Assembly: GCA_002748015.1 (NCBI GenBank)
Contig: PDRH01000110.1
Span: 1 to 10,420, forward strand
Reading direction: 5' to 3'
DNA length: 10,420 nucleotides
DNA from: Bacteroidota bacterium
GTDB taxonomy: Bacteria; Bacteroidota; Bacteroidia; Bacteroidales; CAJPTX01
Below are positions 1-6,356 of this stretch, in pieces. The translations under genes were made by a program, and so were the position numbers. Below the pieces are notes generated by a model. That model saw only the letters and a list, made by a program, of their open reading frames with translations, was not told the DNA's origin and searched no databases. The first letter of the stretch is position 1, and every line of letters starts with the position of its first letter.

Positions 1-3000
1 TCATTGTGAGCGAAAAGTACGACCTCACCATCAATGGTACGCAGGTTACTAGTAAGAACTGCGCGGACCTTGCAGCCATCAGCGGCGTGTATGGAATAGC
101 CGCCTATGACCCTGTTAGCAACACCCTGACCCTAGAGAACGCCGAGATAGACGCCGACGCAACGGATGGCATCAAGAACGGAATAGAGGGGCTCAAGATA
201 GAGCTAAGGGGCAAGAATAGCATAGAGGGAACCGGGAATTGCCTAGGCCTCCTGGCGAGAACGAGCATCGTGGGCCCCGGAAAGCTCAGCCTAACCCATA
301 CCGGAGGGGCGAACGCCATACTGGTGAAAAGGCCGCTAACCATCAGCGAATGCACGCTCATCGCCACGAGCGACAATTGCGCCATAGCTGGGTTGGATGA
401 CGGTAGCTACGAGGACGGCGAGCTGCTCACCATACGGAACGCCACGGTGGAGGCCACCGGCAGCGGCAAGGGGTCCATCCTTGAGCTGAAGGAAATCCGG
501 CTAAAGGGTTGCCACATCGCCAGCCCCGAGGGTGCACAGCTCGATGCGGATAGCCACGCCGTGGTGGACACCAATGGAAACACCGTCAAGGAGACTGTAA
601 TCATTGAGCCCGAAAAATACGACCTCTATATCCTCGGTACGCAGATTACCAGCCAGAACTGCGCGGACATTTCTTCAGCCATCGACGGGGTATATTGGGG
701 GAAGGCCAGCTACGACCCGACTAGCAAGACCCTGACGCTGAATGGCCCGATAATCAACGCTGAAGATGACCAAGTAGATGGTATCAAGAGCGAAATAGAG
801 GGGCTAAGGATAGTGCTAAACTACGACTCTCGCATACTGGGAAGCGGTGGCAACGGTCTAACCCTCCTGGCGCAGACCACCATCGAGGGATCGGGAACGC
901 TCAAAGTAGAAAACGAAAGCTATTCCCATTCTGCCATCTACGTAGAGGCACCGCTAACCATCAGCGGTTGCAAAGTCGTTGCGGAGAGCACCGGCTTTGG
1001 CATAAGTGGAGCCAATACCTACAATGACGCCATGCGGCTCACCATCCGGAACGCCACGGTGGAGGCCAAAGGAGACAGAGCATCCATATCGTACTTCAAG
1101 AAGATTAGGCTCGAGGGGGTCGCCATCGTAGCACCAGAGGGCGCAAGGCTCGACGAAGAGCATCATCGTGTAGTGGATGCAGATGGGTATACCACCGACG
1201 AGAAGGTGAAGATCGGAGTCAAGGAGTACGACCTCACAATCAACGGTACGCAGGTTACCAGCCAGAACTGCGACGACCTCTCGGCCATCGACGCCGTGGA
1301 GGGAACTGCAACCTACGACCCCGACAGCAAGACCCTGACCCTGGAGAACGCCCAGATCAGCGCAAGTGCAGGAAAGGGCATCAAGAACGAAATAGAGGGG
1401 CTAACGATAGTGCTGAAGGGTGACAATAGCATAGCGGGTGATGAGGATGGCCTAGGCATCCTAGCCAAGACAAGCATAGAAGGCCCCGGAACGCTATCAA
1501 TAGACCACACCGGATGGTTACAGGCCATATTCGTGAAGCAACCGCTGAGCATCAGCGGCTGCACCATCATCGCGCAGAGCGATGCAAGGGGCATTACCGG
1601 AAGGGATGACGGCAGCTACGAGGACGGCGAGCTGCTCACCATACGCAACGCCACGGTGCACGCCACCGGGAGCAGCAAGGGCTCCCTCTTCGCATTCAAA
1701 GAGCTAACGCTCGAGGACTGCCACATCGCCAGCCCTGAAGGTGCGAAGCTCGATGAAGACCATCACGCCGTGGTGGATGCAGATGGGGACATCATCAAGG
1801 GGGAGGTGATCATAGAGCCGGGTGAATCGTACAAGCTCAAAATCAACGGGAAGTGGATTACCAGCAAGAACTTCATGGACATCCCGTCGGCCATCGACGG
1901 CGTGGAGGGAACTGTACTCTACGACCCCGACGGGAAGGTCCTGACGCTGATGAACGCCCAGATCGAGGCTAAAGAAGGAGCCGGCATCAGGAGCGAAATG
2001 GAGGGGCTGAGGATAGAGCTACGGGGAGACCACAATAGCATAGCCGGAGAAAGGGACGGCCTATCTATCCAGGCAAAAACAAGCATAGAAGACCTCGGAA
2101 CGCTCACCATTACTCATACTGGAACAGGGAATGCCATATTCGTTGAAGCGCCGCTAACCATTAGCGAGTGTACCATCATCGCAAAGAGCGACGATGGCGG
2201 CATAGCTGGACTGGATGACGGCAGCTACGAGGACGGCGAGCTGCTCACCATCAGCAACGCCACGGTGCACGCCACCGGGAGCAGCAGGGGCTCCATCTTC
2301 GCATTCAAGACAATAGCGCTCGAAGATTGCCACATCGACAGCCCCACCGGGGCAAAGCTCGACGACGATAGGCACGCCGTGGCGAATGCTGAGGGGAATA
2401 TCATCGAGGAGGAGGTAATAATTCAGCCCAGCATCACCGAGCTGCACATCGTACCGTCCGAGCTGGAGCTGACTGAAGGCCAGGAAGAGAGCCTAGAGGT
2501 GAGCTATACCCCGGCAAACCTGGTGCTGCCCGAGCTGGTATGGGGCGGCGAAGCGGGCTACGAGGAGATCGTATCCATTACCCCCGGTAGGTACGCCAGG
2601 GTCAAGGCACTCAAAGCCGGAAAAACTACCATCACGGTACGTATAGCATACCCGGACGGCACTATTGTCAAGACCAGCTGCCCAGTAACCATCAACCCCA
2701 AGGAAGAGAACGGTGGCGGTAGTGGCAATGGTGGCAACGGCAGTGGTGGCAGTGGTGGCAGTAATAGTAATGCCAATGGTGGTAGCAATGGCCACGGTGG
2801 CAGCAATGGTGGCAAGCATGGCAAAAAGGCCAAAGGCCGCCTCAGCACGCCCGTAGCCACCGCCCAGCTCGAGGGGCTAAGCCTCTCCCCCAACCCGGCA
2901 AGTGCTACCCTCCGCATCCTTGGGCTTGAGGCCCCGGCAAAGGTGGAGGTCTTCGGCATCACGGGCATCAGGGTGATGGAGGCGGAGACGGACGGCGTGC

Positions 3001-3077
3001 TGAATATCGAGGGGCTCGCTCCGGGCGCGTACGTGGTGCGCGTGGAGGGGAGGGTGCTGCGATTCAGCAAGCGGTAG
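1..3077 (+). CDS. T9SS-secreted surface protein with four ~200-aa repeats, Ig-like domain and C-terminal sorting domain (5' partial)
   Basis: The reading frame is open from the left edge to TAG at 3075-3077. The first in-frame start is GTG at 6, but the preceding bases match the end of an internal repeat (an I-I-x-x-EKYDL junction, as near 601-620), so the true start and signal peptide probably lie upstream. Numbering from that GTG, four homologous repeats begin at tyrosines 5, 205, 408 and 609. Each opens with a YDLTINGTQVTS-like motif, followed by YDPxSKTLTLxNA and a series of short strand-like segments (GPGTLSI, PLTISGC, TIRNATVxATGSG), suggestive of a beta-rich or beta-helical fold. Residues ~809-899 resemble a BIG2 Ig-like domain. 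A Gly/Ser/Asn linker follows (~900-945). The last ~75 residues contain LSLSPNP, VEVFGITGIRV, GLAPGAYVVRV and a basic end, the hallmark of a type A T9SS sorting domain. The protein is inferred to be exported through T9SS and anchored or released at the cell surface. Its ligand is unknown; adhesion is a guess. Confidence 0.9.
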   Translation, partial: IVSEKYDLTINGTQVTSKNCADLAAISGVYGIAAYDPVSNTLTLENAEIDADATDGIKNGIEGLKIELRGKNSIEGTGNCLGLLARTSIVGPGKLSLTHTGGANAILVKRPLTISECTLIATSDNCAIAGLDDGSYEDGELLTIRNATVEATGSGKGSILELKEIRLKGCHIASPEGAQLDADSHAVVDTNGNTVKETVIIEPEKYDLYILGTQITSQNCADISSAIDGVYWGKASYDPTSKTLTLNGPIINAEDDQVDGIKSEIEGLRIVLNYDSRILGSGGNGLTLLAQTTIEGSGTLKVENESYSHSAIYVEAPLTISGCKVVAESTGFGISGANTYNDAMRLTIRNATVEAKGDRASISYFKKIRLEGVAIVAPEGARLDEEHHRVVDADGYTTDEKVKIGVKEYDLTINGTQVTSQNCDDLSAIDAVEGTATYDPDSKTLTLENAQISASAGKGIKNEIEGLTIVLKGDNSIAGDEDGLGILAKTSIEGPGTLSIDHTGWLQAIFVKQPLSISGCTIIAQSDARGITGRDDGSYEDGELLTIRNATVHATGSSKGSLFAFKELTLEDCHIASPEGAKLDEDHHAVVDADGDIIKGEVIIEPGESYKLKINGKWITSKNFMDIPSAIDGVEGTVLYDPDGKVLTLMNAQIEAKEGAGIRSEMEGLRIELRGDHNSIAGERDGLSIQAKTSIEDLGTLTITHTGTGNAIFVEAPLTISECTIIAKSDDGGIAGLDDGSYEDGELLTISNATVHATGSSRGSIFAFKTIALEDCHIDSPTGAKLDDDRHAVANAEGNIIEEEVIIQPSITELHIVPSELELTEGQEESLEVSYTPANLVLPELVWGGEAGYEEIVSITPGRYARVKALKAGKTTITVRIAYPDGTIVKTSCPVTINPKEENGGGSGNGGNGSGGSGGSNSNANGGSNGHGGSNGGKHGKKAKGRLSTPVATAQLEGLSLSPNPASATLRILGLEAPAKVEVFGITGIRVMEAETDGVLNIEGLAPGAYVVRVEGRVLRFSKR
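12..2429 (+). repeat. Four tandem ~600-nt coding repeats
   Basis: The four protein repeats correspond to DNA units starting near 12, 612, 1221 and 1824, with spacing of 600-609 nt. Units 3 and 4 share a 74-nt stretch with only two mismatches (1604-1677 versus 2213-2286). Unit 1 matches the first 39 nt of that block with one mismatch at 395-433. Unit 2 is clearly more divergent there. The match at the left window edge indicates that at least one more unit or a related domain lies upstream. Confidence 0.85.
2710..2820 (+). repeat. Low-complexity Gly/Ser/Asn linker-coding tract
   Basis: Imperfect in-frame iterations of GGTGGCAGT-like 9-nt and related 6-nt units encode a flexible Gly/Ser/Asn linker that ends in a His/Lys-rich stretch (GKHGKKAKG) just before the sorting domain. 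Such linkers commonly separate the mature T9SS cargo from its sorting domain. The iterated DNA is a candidate for length change by slippage, always in multiples of three if the frame is kept. Confidence 0.7.
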
Positions 3078-3097
3078 GAAGGTAGCATGAGTACATA

Positions 3098-3128
3098 AAA
3101 AGAGGGTTGCCTAGGGCAACCCTCTTTT
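3098..3128 (+). terminator. Intrinsic terminator of the surface-protein gene
   Basis: A perfect 14-bp stem (3098-3111 with 3115-3128) closes on a TAG triloop, with A residues on the left side and TTTT on the right. It starts 20 bp after the stop codon. The A/T symmetry means it could also stop transcription arriving from the right. Confidence 0.9.
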
Positions 3129-3205
3129 GTGTTTTGGGAACGGCTATTTGCGGGTAGGGGTGGGCCGCAGGGAGAAAGCGAGAGGGGGGCATAAACGAGA
3201 CCGTA

Positions 3206-3872
3206 ATAGCAGCGAGCCGCTGCCGCTGCGGCCCCCGCGCTATATTGATCGGTTTAGGCGGCGCTAGGCAGCGGGGTCCGTAGGCATAGCGGCTCGCCGC
3301 ATGCCGAAAAGGAATGGCGGCAATAGCGGGCGATAGCGGCGCGGCGAGCCGCTACGAACCCCGCGTTGTATTGAACGGTTTAGGCGGCGCTAGGCAGCGG
3401 GGTCCGTAGGCATAGCGGCTCGCCGCATGCCGAAAAGGAATGGCGGCAACAGCGGGCGATAGCGGCGCGGAGAGCCGCTGCGGACCCCGCGCTGTATTGA
3501 ACGGTTTAGGCGGCGCTAGGCAGCGGGGTCCGTAGGCATAGCGGCTCGCCGCATGCCTAAATGGAATGGCGGCAATAGCGGACGATAGCGGCGCGGAGAG
3601 CCGCTGCGGCCCCCGCGCTGTATTGATCGGTTTGGGCGACGCTAGGCTACGGGGTCCGTAGGCATAGCGGCTCGCCGCATGCCGAAAAGGAATGGCGGCA
3701 ACAGCGGGCGATAGCGGCGCGGAGAGCCGCTACGGACCCCGCGCTGTATTGATCGGTTAAGCGGTACTAGGCAGCGGGGTCCGTAGGCATAGCGGCTCGC
3801 CGCATGCCGAAAAGGAATGGCGGCGGATATCCGAGGGAAGGGGAAAGGGGGCAATAGCGGCTCGCCGCAGGC
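3206..3872. repeat. Intergenic array of ~126-bp palindromic GC-rich tandem repeats
   Basis: Units that start with GCGGGGTCCGTAGGCATAGC begin at 3271, 3397, 3523, 3649 (here starting AC rather than GC) and 3774, giving periods of 126, 126, 126 and 125 bp. A partial unit of about 65 bp precedes them (3206-3270). The last unit breaks off after ~51 bp near 3824 and is followed by a rearranged fragment (3850-3872) repeating GGCAATAGCGGCTCGCCGC. Within each unit, a left arm (GCGGGGTCCG...AGCGGCTCGCCGC) is the reverse complement of a right arm ~50 bp further on (GCGG..AGCCGCT...CGGACCCCGC), so each unit can fold into a long imperfect hairpin or cruciform. It fills the space between two convergent genes that each have their own terminator. 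Short open frames cross it only because 126 is divisible by three; I see no gene in 3078-3943. The stretch 3129-3205 holds nothing I recognise. Confidence 0.9.
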
Positions 3873-3891
3873 AACAGCCCCCCAACACAAA

Positions 3892-3921
3892 GAAGGGGCG
3901 ACCGCTGGCGATCGCCCCTTC
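3892..3921 (-). terminator. Intrinsic terminator of the lipocalin-like lipoprotein gene
   Basis: On the minus strand a 10-bp stem (GAAGGGGCGA with TCGCCCCTTC; 3921-3912 with 3901-3892) is followed by TTTG just after the stem. It lies about 22 bp beyond the stop codon of the minus-strand gene at 3944. The T-tract is short. Confidence 0.7.
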
Positions 3922-3943
3922 CTCATACCGCTACGCCCCTACC

Positions 3944-4462
3944 CTACTCCTTCTCGTAGGTCTTAACTATCTTGGTGTCCTCATCATCCGACGGGAGCTT
4001 GAGCTTAAGCAGACTACCGCTCACTTCGCACACATTCTCCACCACCACGTCCTGCTTCTTCTCCGGGTCCTTCTCCTCCGTGTCCTCAAAGATCATCGTC
4101 AGCTTATCACCGCTGACCGACCACTTGAAGGGGCCACCCTCCTGCTCCTCGTACTGCTGCTTTTCATCCGGGGCGCTCATGATCCCAGAGCCATCCTTAT
4201 TGAAGGTAAGGTAGTATACGTATTCAGGGGTAATCTCATAGCGTGGTAGCTCTACAACACCTACGGATATCCACTTCCACTTGCCCAGCAGCTCGCTCTT
4301 TTTCAATGTACCCCCACCGATATCCTCCTGCTTCTCACTCAGGCCGAGCTCCTTGTAGAGCCTGTTCTCCAAGGCATCCTCCAGCGTATTCTTCAGGCAA
4401 GAAGAACCCACGAAAGCCACCAATACCGCGCTAAAAAGCATCAATACGCTACGTATTCTCAT
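3944..4462 (-). CDS. Small lipocalin-like lipoprotein
   Basis: This 172-residue protein begins with a lipoprotein signal peptide: a basic start (MRIRS), a hydrophobic core and a VGSSC lipobox with Cys22 as the predicted lipidated residue. A charged, probably helical segment follows (about 24-48). The rest has the lipocalin-like pattern common in Bacteroidota lipoproteins: LLGKWKW (58-64), a YYLTFNKDGSG strand-turn (83-93), FKWSVSGDKLTMIF (112-125) and a final strand pair around VCEVSGSLLKLKL (144-156). The start is ATG at 4462. The gene stands alone, divergent from the hydrolase gene and convergent with the surface-protein gene across the repeat array. It is expected to sit on the periplasmic side of a membrane or at the surface. 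No ligand or function can be inferred. The family call is by pattern only. Confidence 0.82.
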   Translation of the reverse strand: MRIRSVLMLFSAVLVAFVGSSCLKNTLEDALENRLYKELGLSEKQEDIGGGTLKKSELLGKWKWISVGVVELPRYEITPEYVYYLTFNKDGSGIMSAPDEKQQYEEQEGGPFKWSVSGDKLTMIFEDTEEKDPEKKQDVVVENVCEVSGSLLKLKLPSDDEDTKIVKTYEKE

Positions 4463-4676
4463 ACTACTATTTCTTTAGGTTTACCACCATTGCAACCCCG
4501 CAATGGATGCGCTAAGTTAACCATTTTTCTCAAATAGCATATGCAATACCCCTGCGATACTACATTCCTAGGGTAAGCAGGACTGTTAACAGCGGGCTCT
4601 ATACCACTGCAATAGCAGAATACTTGGGGCAAAAACGAAGGAAAAGTGTTAACTTGCGAGCCCAAACAGCAATAGA
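4463..4676. promoter_or_regulatory. Divergent intergenic region with a short inverted repeat and three GTTAAC sites
   Basis: This 214-bp spacer must carry promoters for the lipoprotein gene (leftward) and the hydrolase gene (rightward). I could not find a clear TTTG-N19-TAnnTTTG promoter on either strand. It contains a perfect 7-bp inverted repeat with a 6-nt loop (CCATTGC/GCAATGG, 4487-4506) about 25 bp upstream of the lipoprotein start, in its probable leader. The palindrome GTTAAC occurs three times, at 4516, 4585 and 4648; the middle copy is part of the 10-bp palindrome CTGTTAACAG. Whether these bind a regulator is unknown. Confidence 0.4.
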
Positions 4677-5240
4677 ATGAAGACCAGAATCCTCTATGTT
4701 CACGGCAAGCGGCAAGGCCCGGCCGACACCATTTCGCGGACGGCAACAACCCTGCGCAAAATCCTCCCCCCATCGAAGTTCAAGATCTTTGCTCCCTCCT
4801 TCTCTGAGGATCCGGATGAAGCCCTCGAATTCCTACATAGCTTCATCCAAGAGAACGATATCGACCTGGTCATCGGCTCATCCCTCGGGGCATTCATCAC
4901 CCTGCAGCTACGAGAAAAGACCCGCATCGTCATCAACCCATGCTGCGACCCCGCAGTGGAAGTTCCCAAGCGGAGCGAGTGGCCGGATGACATCGTACAG
5001 AAGTACCGCATACAACGAGAGAAGCTCTACGAAGACCTCAAGGAGGAGGACCGCATGCAAACCTACGCCCTCTTCGGCACCAACGACGAGCTCTTCTCCT
5101 TCTTCGACGAGTACAAACGCCACTACGCCCAAGCCCTACTCATGGAGGATGGCCACCGCATCAGCGAGGATAACATCCGGCACATGCTCTGCCCGCTCAT
5201 AGACCTAGCCAGCCGGCAGATCACCAAGCAGAAAAAGTAG
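4677..5240 (+). CDS. YqiA/UPF0227-family alpha/beta hydrolase (putative esterase)
   Basis: This 187-residue protein has the size and layout of the small alpha/beta hydrolases of the YqiA/YcfP (UPF0227) group. It opens with a beta strand and oxyanion-hole region ILYVHGK (5-11). The nucleophile elbow is IGSSLGA (66-72), with Ser69 as the nucleophile. The family-like INPCCDP follows at 86-92. The likely acid is Asp137 in FGTNDELF, and the likely catalytic histidine is His160 in EDGHR. The triad is therefore complete and in the right order. There is no signal peptide, so it should be cytoplasmic. The natural substrate of the family is not well defined; the E. coli relative is reported as an esterase. 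The start is ATG at 4677. It is a single-gene unit, ending at the shared bidirectional terminator downstream. Confidence 0.82.
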   Translation: MKTRILYVHGKRQGPADTISRTATTLRKILPPSKFKIFAPSFSEDPDEALEFLHSFIQENDIDLVIGSSLGAFITLQLREKTRIVINPCCDPAVEVPKRSEWPDDIVQKYRIQREKLYEDLKEEDRMQTYALFGTNDELFSFFDEYKRHYAQALLMEDGHRISEDNIRHMLCPLIDLASRQITKQKK

Positions 5241-5275
5241 CCAGCGGACAGGAGGGCGCTATATAGTAAGCTAAG

Positions 5276-5308
5276 AAAGGGGGCAATCACTAGGTGATTG
5301 CCCCCTTT
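5276..5308. terminator. Bidirectional intrinsic terminator between convergent genes
   Basis: A perfect 15-bp stem (5276-5290 with 5294-5308) closes on a TAG triloop. It has TTTT at the right end, and AAA on the left that reads as T's on the minus strand. It lies 35 bp after the hydrolase stop and 26 bp after the end of the compatible-solute operon, so it can serve both. Confidence 0.93.
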
Positions 5309-5334
5309 TCCATAGGCTAGCAAGACGAATATGC

Positions 5335-6216
5335 CTACTTCAGCCAGCTATCCACTAGCTCCTTGTGGTCAGCTATCCACTGCTTGGCTATCTCGAACTT
5401 ATCGCCCTTCTCCTCCATCTTCACCAGCAAGTCCCCCATCTGCGACTCATCCAGATGGAACTGCTCAAAGAACTTGGCAGCTACAGGATCGGCCTCCTTA
5501 AAACCCTGGTGACACCAAGTCTCCACAGTCTCACCCGGCCCGTACGAGAGCTTCGAATCCTCCAGGAACTTCAGCTCGTAGCGGCCGAACATCCAGTGGG
5601 GAATCCAACCCGTGAAGACTATCCACCGCTGCTCATCGATCGCCTTCTTCACCTCCGCCAGCATCGCGATCGTTGAGGAGTTGACCTGCTCCAGCTTTAG
5701 ATCGTAGTCCTTTATCGCATTGTTGGTCATCTCCGTTGTACCAGCCCCCGATTCTATGCCAATTATCTTCCCCTCGAACTTCTCCGCGCTTGCATTCAGC
5801 TCCTCTATCGAGTTCAACGTAACGTACTTGGGTACCGTCAGTCCGATGCGCGCCTGGTCATAGTTTACACCCACCTTCTCTATCTTATCCCCGAACTTCG
5901 GCACCTTATTCTTATGCGTAACCGGCAACCACACATCCATAAAAACATCCACATCCCCGTTGGCCAGGCTGGCAAATACCATATCCACCGCCGCCTTCTT
6001 GAGCTCCACGGTATAGCCCTGGTCCTGCAGAATTTGCGTTGCCAGATGCGTCATGGCCACACCCTCAGCCCAGCCATCAACGTAGGCAATCGATACCTCC
6101 TTGGCTGGCGCCTCTTGGCTCTGGCCATCGCCATTCGACGAGCTACTAGCCCCACCACCACACGCGCTGAATAGCAACGCTATCGCCACCACCGCTGACA
6201 CTATTCTTACCTTCAT
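5335..6216 (-). CDS. proX: Glycine betaine/proline-type ABC transporter substrate-binding lipoprotein, second copy
   Basis: This is a 293-residue lipoprotein of the OpuAC/ProX substrate-binding family. It captures a compatible solute, probably glycine betaine or a relative, for the ProW-ProV importer. The signal peptide ends in LFSAC (Cys19), followed by a Gly/Ser-rich tether. The binding domain starts near residue 40 and carries the tryptophans typical of betaine pockets: Trp49 in VDGWAEG, Trp96 in DVWLP, and Trp204 and Trp208 in GWIPHW. By eye it is about 70% identical, without gaps, to the preceding gene's product from residue 39 to the end. The frame is open from GTG at 6246, but I prefer ATG at 6216 because it lines up with the start of the paralogue; ATGs at 6219 and 6222 are equally possible. 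It is the last gene of the operon, 110-140 bp after the first proX and separated from it by a hairpin. Different solute preference from the first copy is possible but not shown. Confidence 0.9.
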   Translation of the reverse strand: MKVRIVSAVVAIALLFSACGGGASSSSNGDGQSQEAPAKEVSIAYVDGWAEGVAMTHLATQILQDQGYTVELKKAAVDMVFASLANGDVDVFMDVWLPVTHKNKVPKFGDKIEKVGVNYDQARIGLTVPKYVTLNSIEELNASAEKFEGKIIGIESGAGTTEMTNNAIKDYDLKLEQVNSSTIAMLAEVKKAIDEQRWIVFTGWIPHWMFGRYELKFLEDSKLSYGPGETVETWCHQGFKEADPVAAKFFEQFHLDESQMGDLLVKMEEKGDKFEIAKQWIADHKELVDSWLK

Positions 6217-6282
6217 CATCATATATTTTATACTGTTAATAAACACCCCTCATCCAACTTCATCCTCTAATTCAAAGCCAGC

Positions 6283-6314
6283 AAAAGAGGCCTGCCACCC
6301 AAGTAGCAGACCCC
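6283..6314 (-). terminator. Hairpin with short T-tract between the two binding-protein genes
   Basis: On the minus strand a 9-bp GC-rich stem with two G-T pairs (6314-6306 with 6295-6287) and a 10-nt loop is followed by TTTT (6286-6283). It starts about 42 bp after the stop of the first proX and lies about 65 bp before the second. It could be a leaky terminator that lowers expression of the second copy, or an RNA-stabilising 3' hairpin. I found no clear promoter between it and the downstream gene. Confidence 0.5.
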
Positions 6315-6356
6315 ATTGCAAAAATCCTAACTACAAGTGCGCCGAAGAACGCCGGG

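Noticed and set aside
2558..3088. Minus-strand open frame of 176 codons rich in Pro and Leu
   Set aside because: It is the antisense of the Gly/Ser linker and sorting-domain coding sequence, which has clear T9SS motifs on the plus strand.
3206..3872. CRISPR array
   Set aside because: The repeats are 126 bp long and contiguous, with no short repeat alternating with unique spacers and no cas genes nearby.
3642..3926. Minus-strand open frame of 94 codons across the repeat array
   Set aside because: It is open because the 126-bp unit is a multiple of three. The translation is repetitive and low in normal protein features, it overlaps the terminator at 3892-3921, and one unit of 125 bp breaks the frame periodicity.
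4696..5202. Second plus-strand open frame within the hydrolase gene
   Set aside because: It is a frame-shifted shadow full of Ser, Arg and Pro; the other frame has a complete catalytic triad and family motifs.
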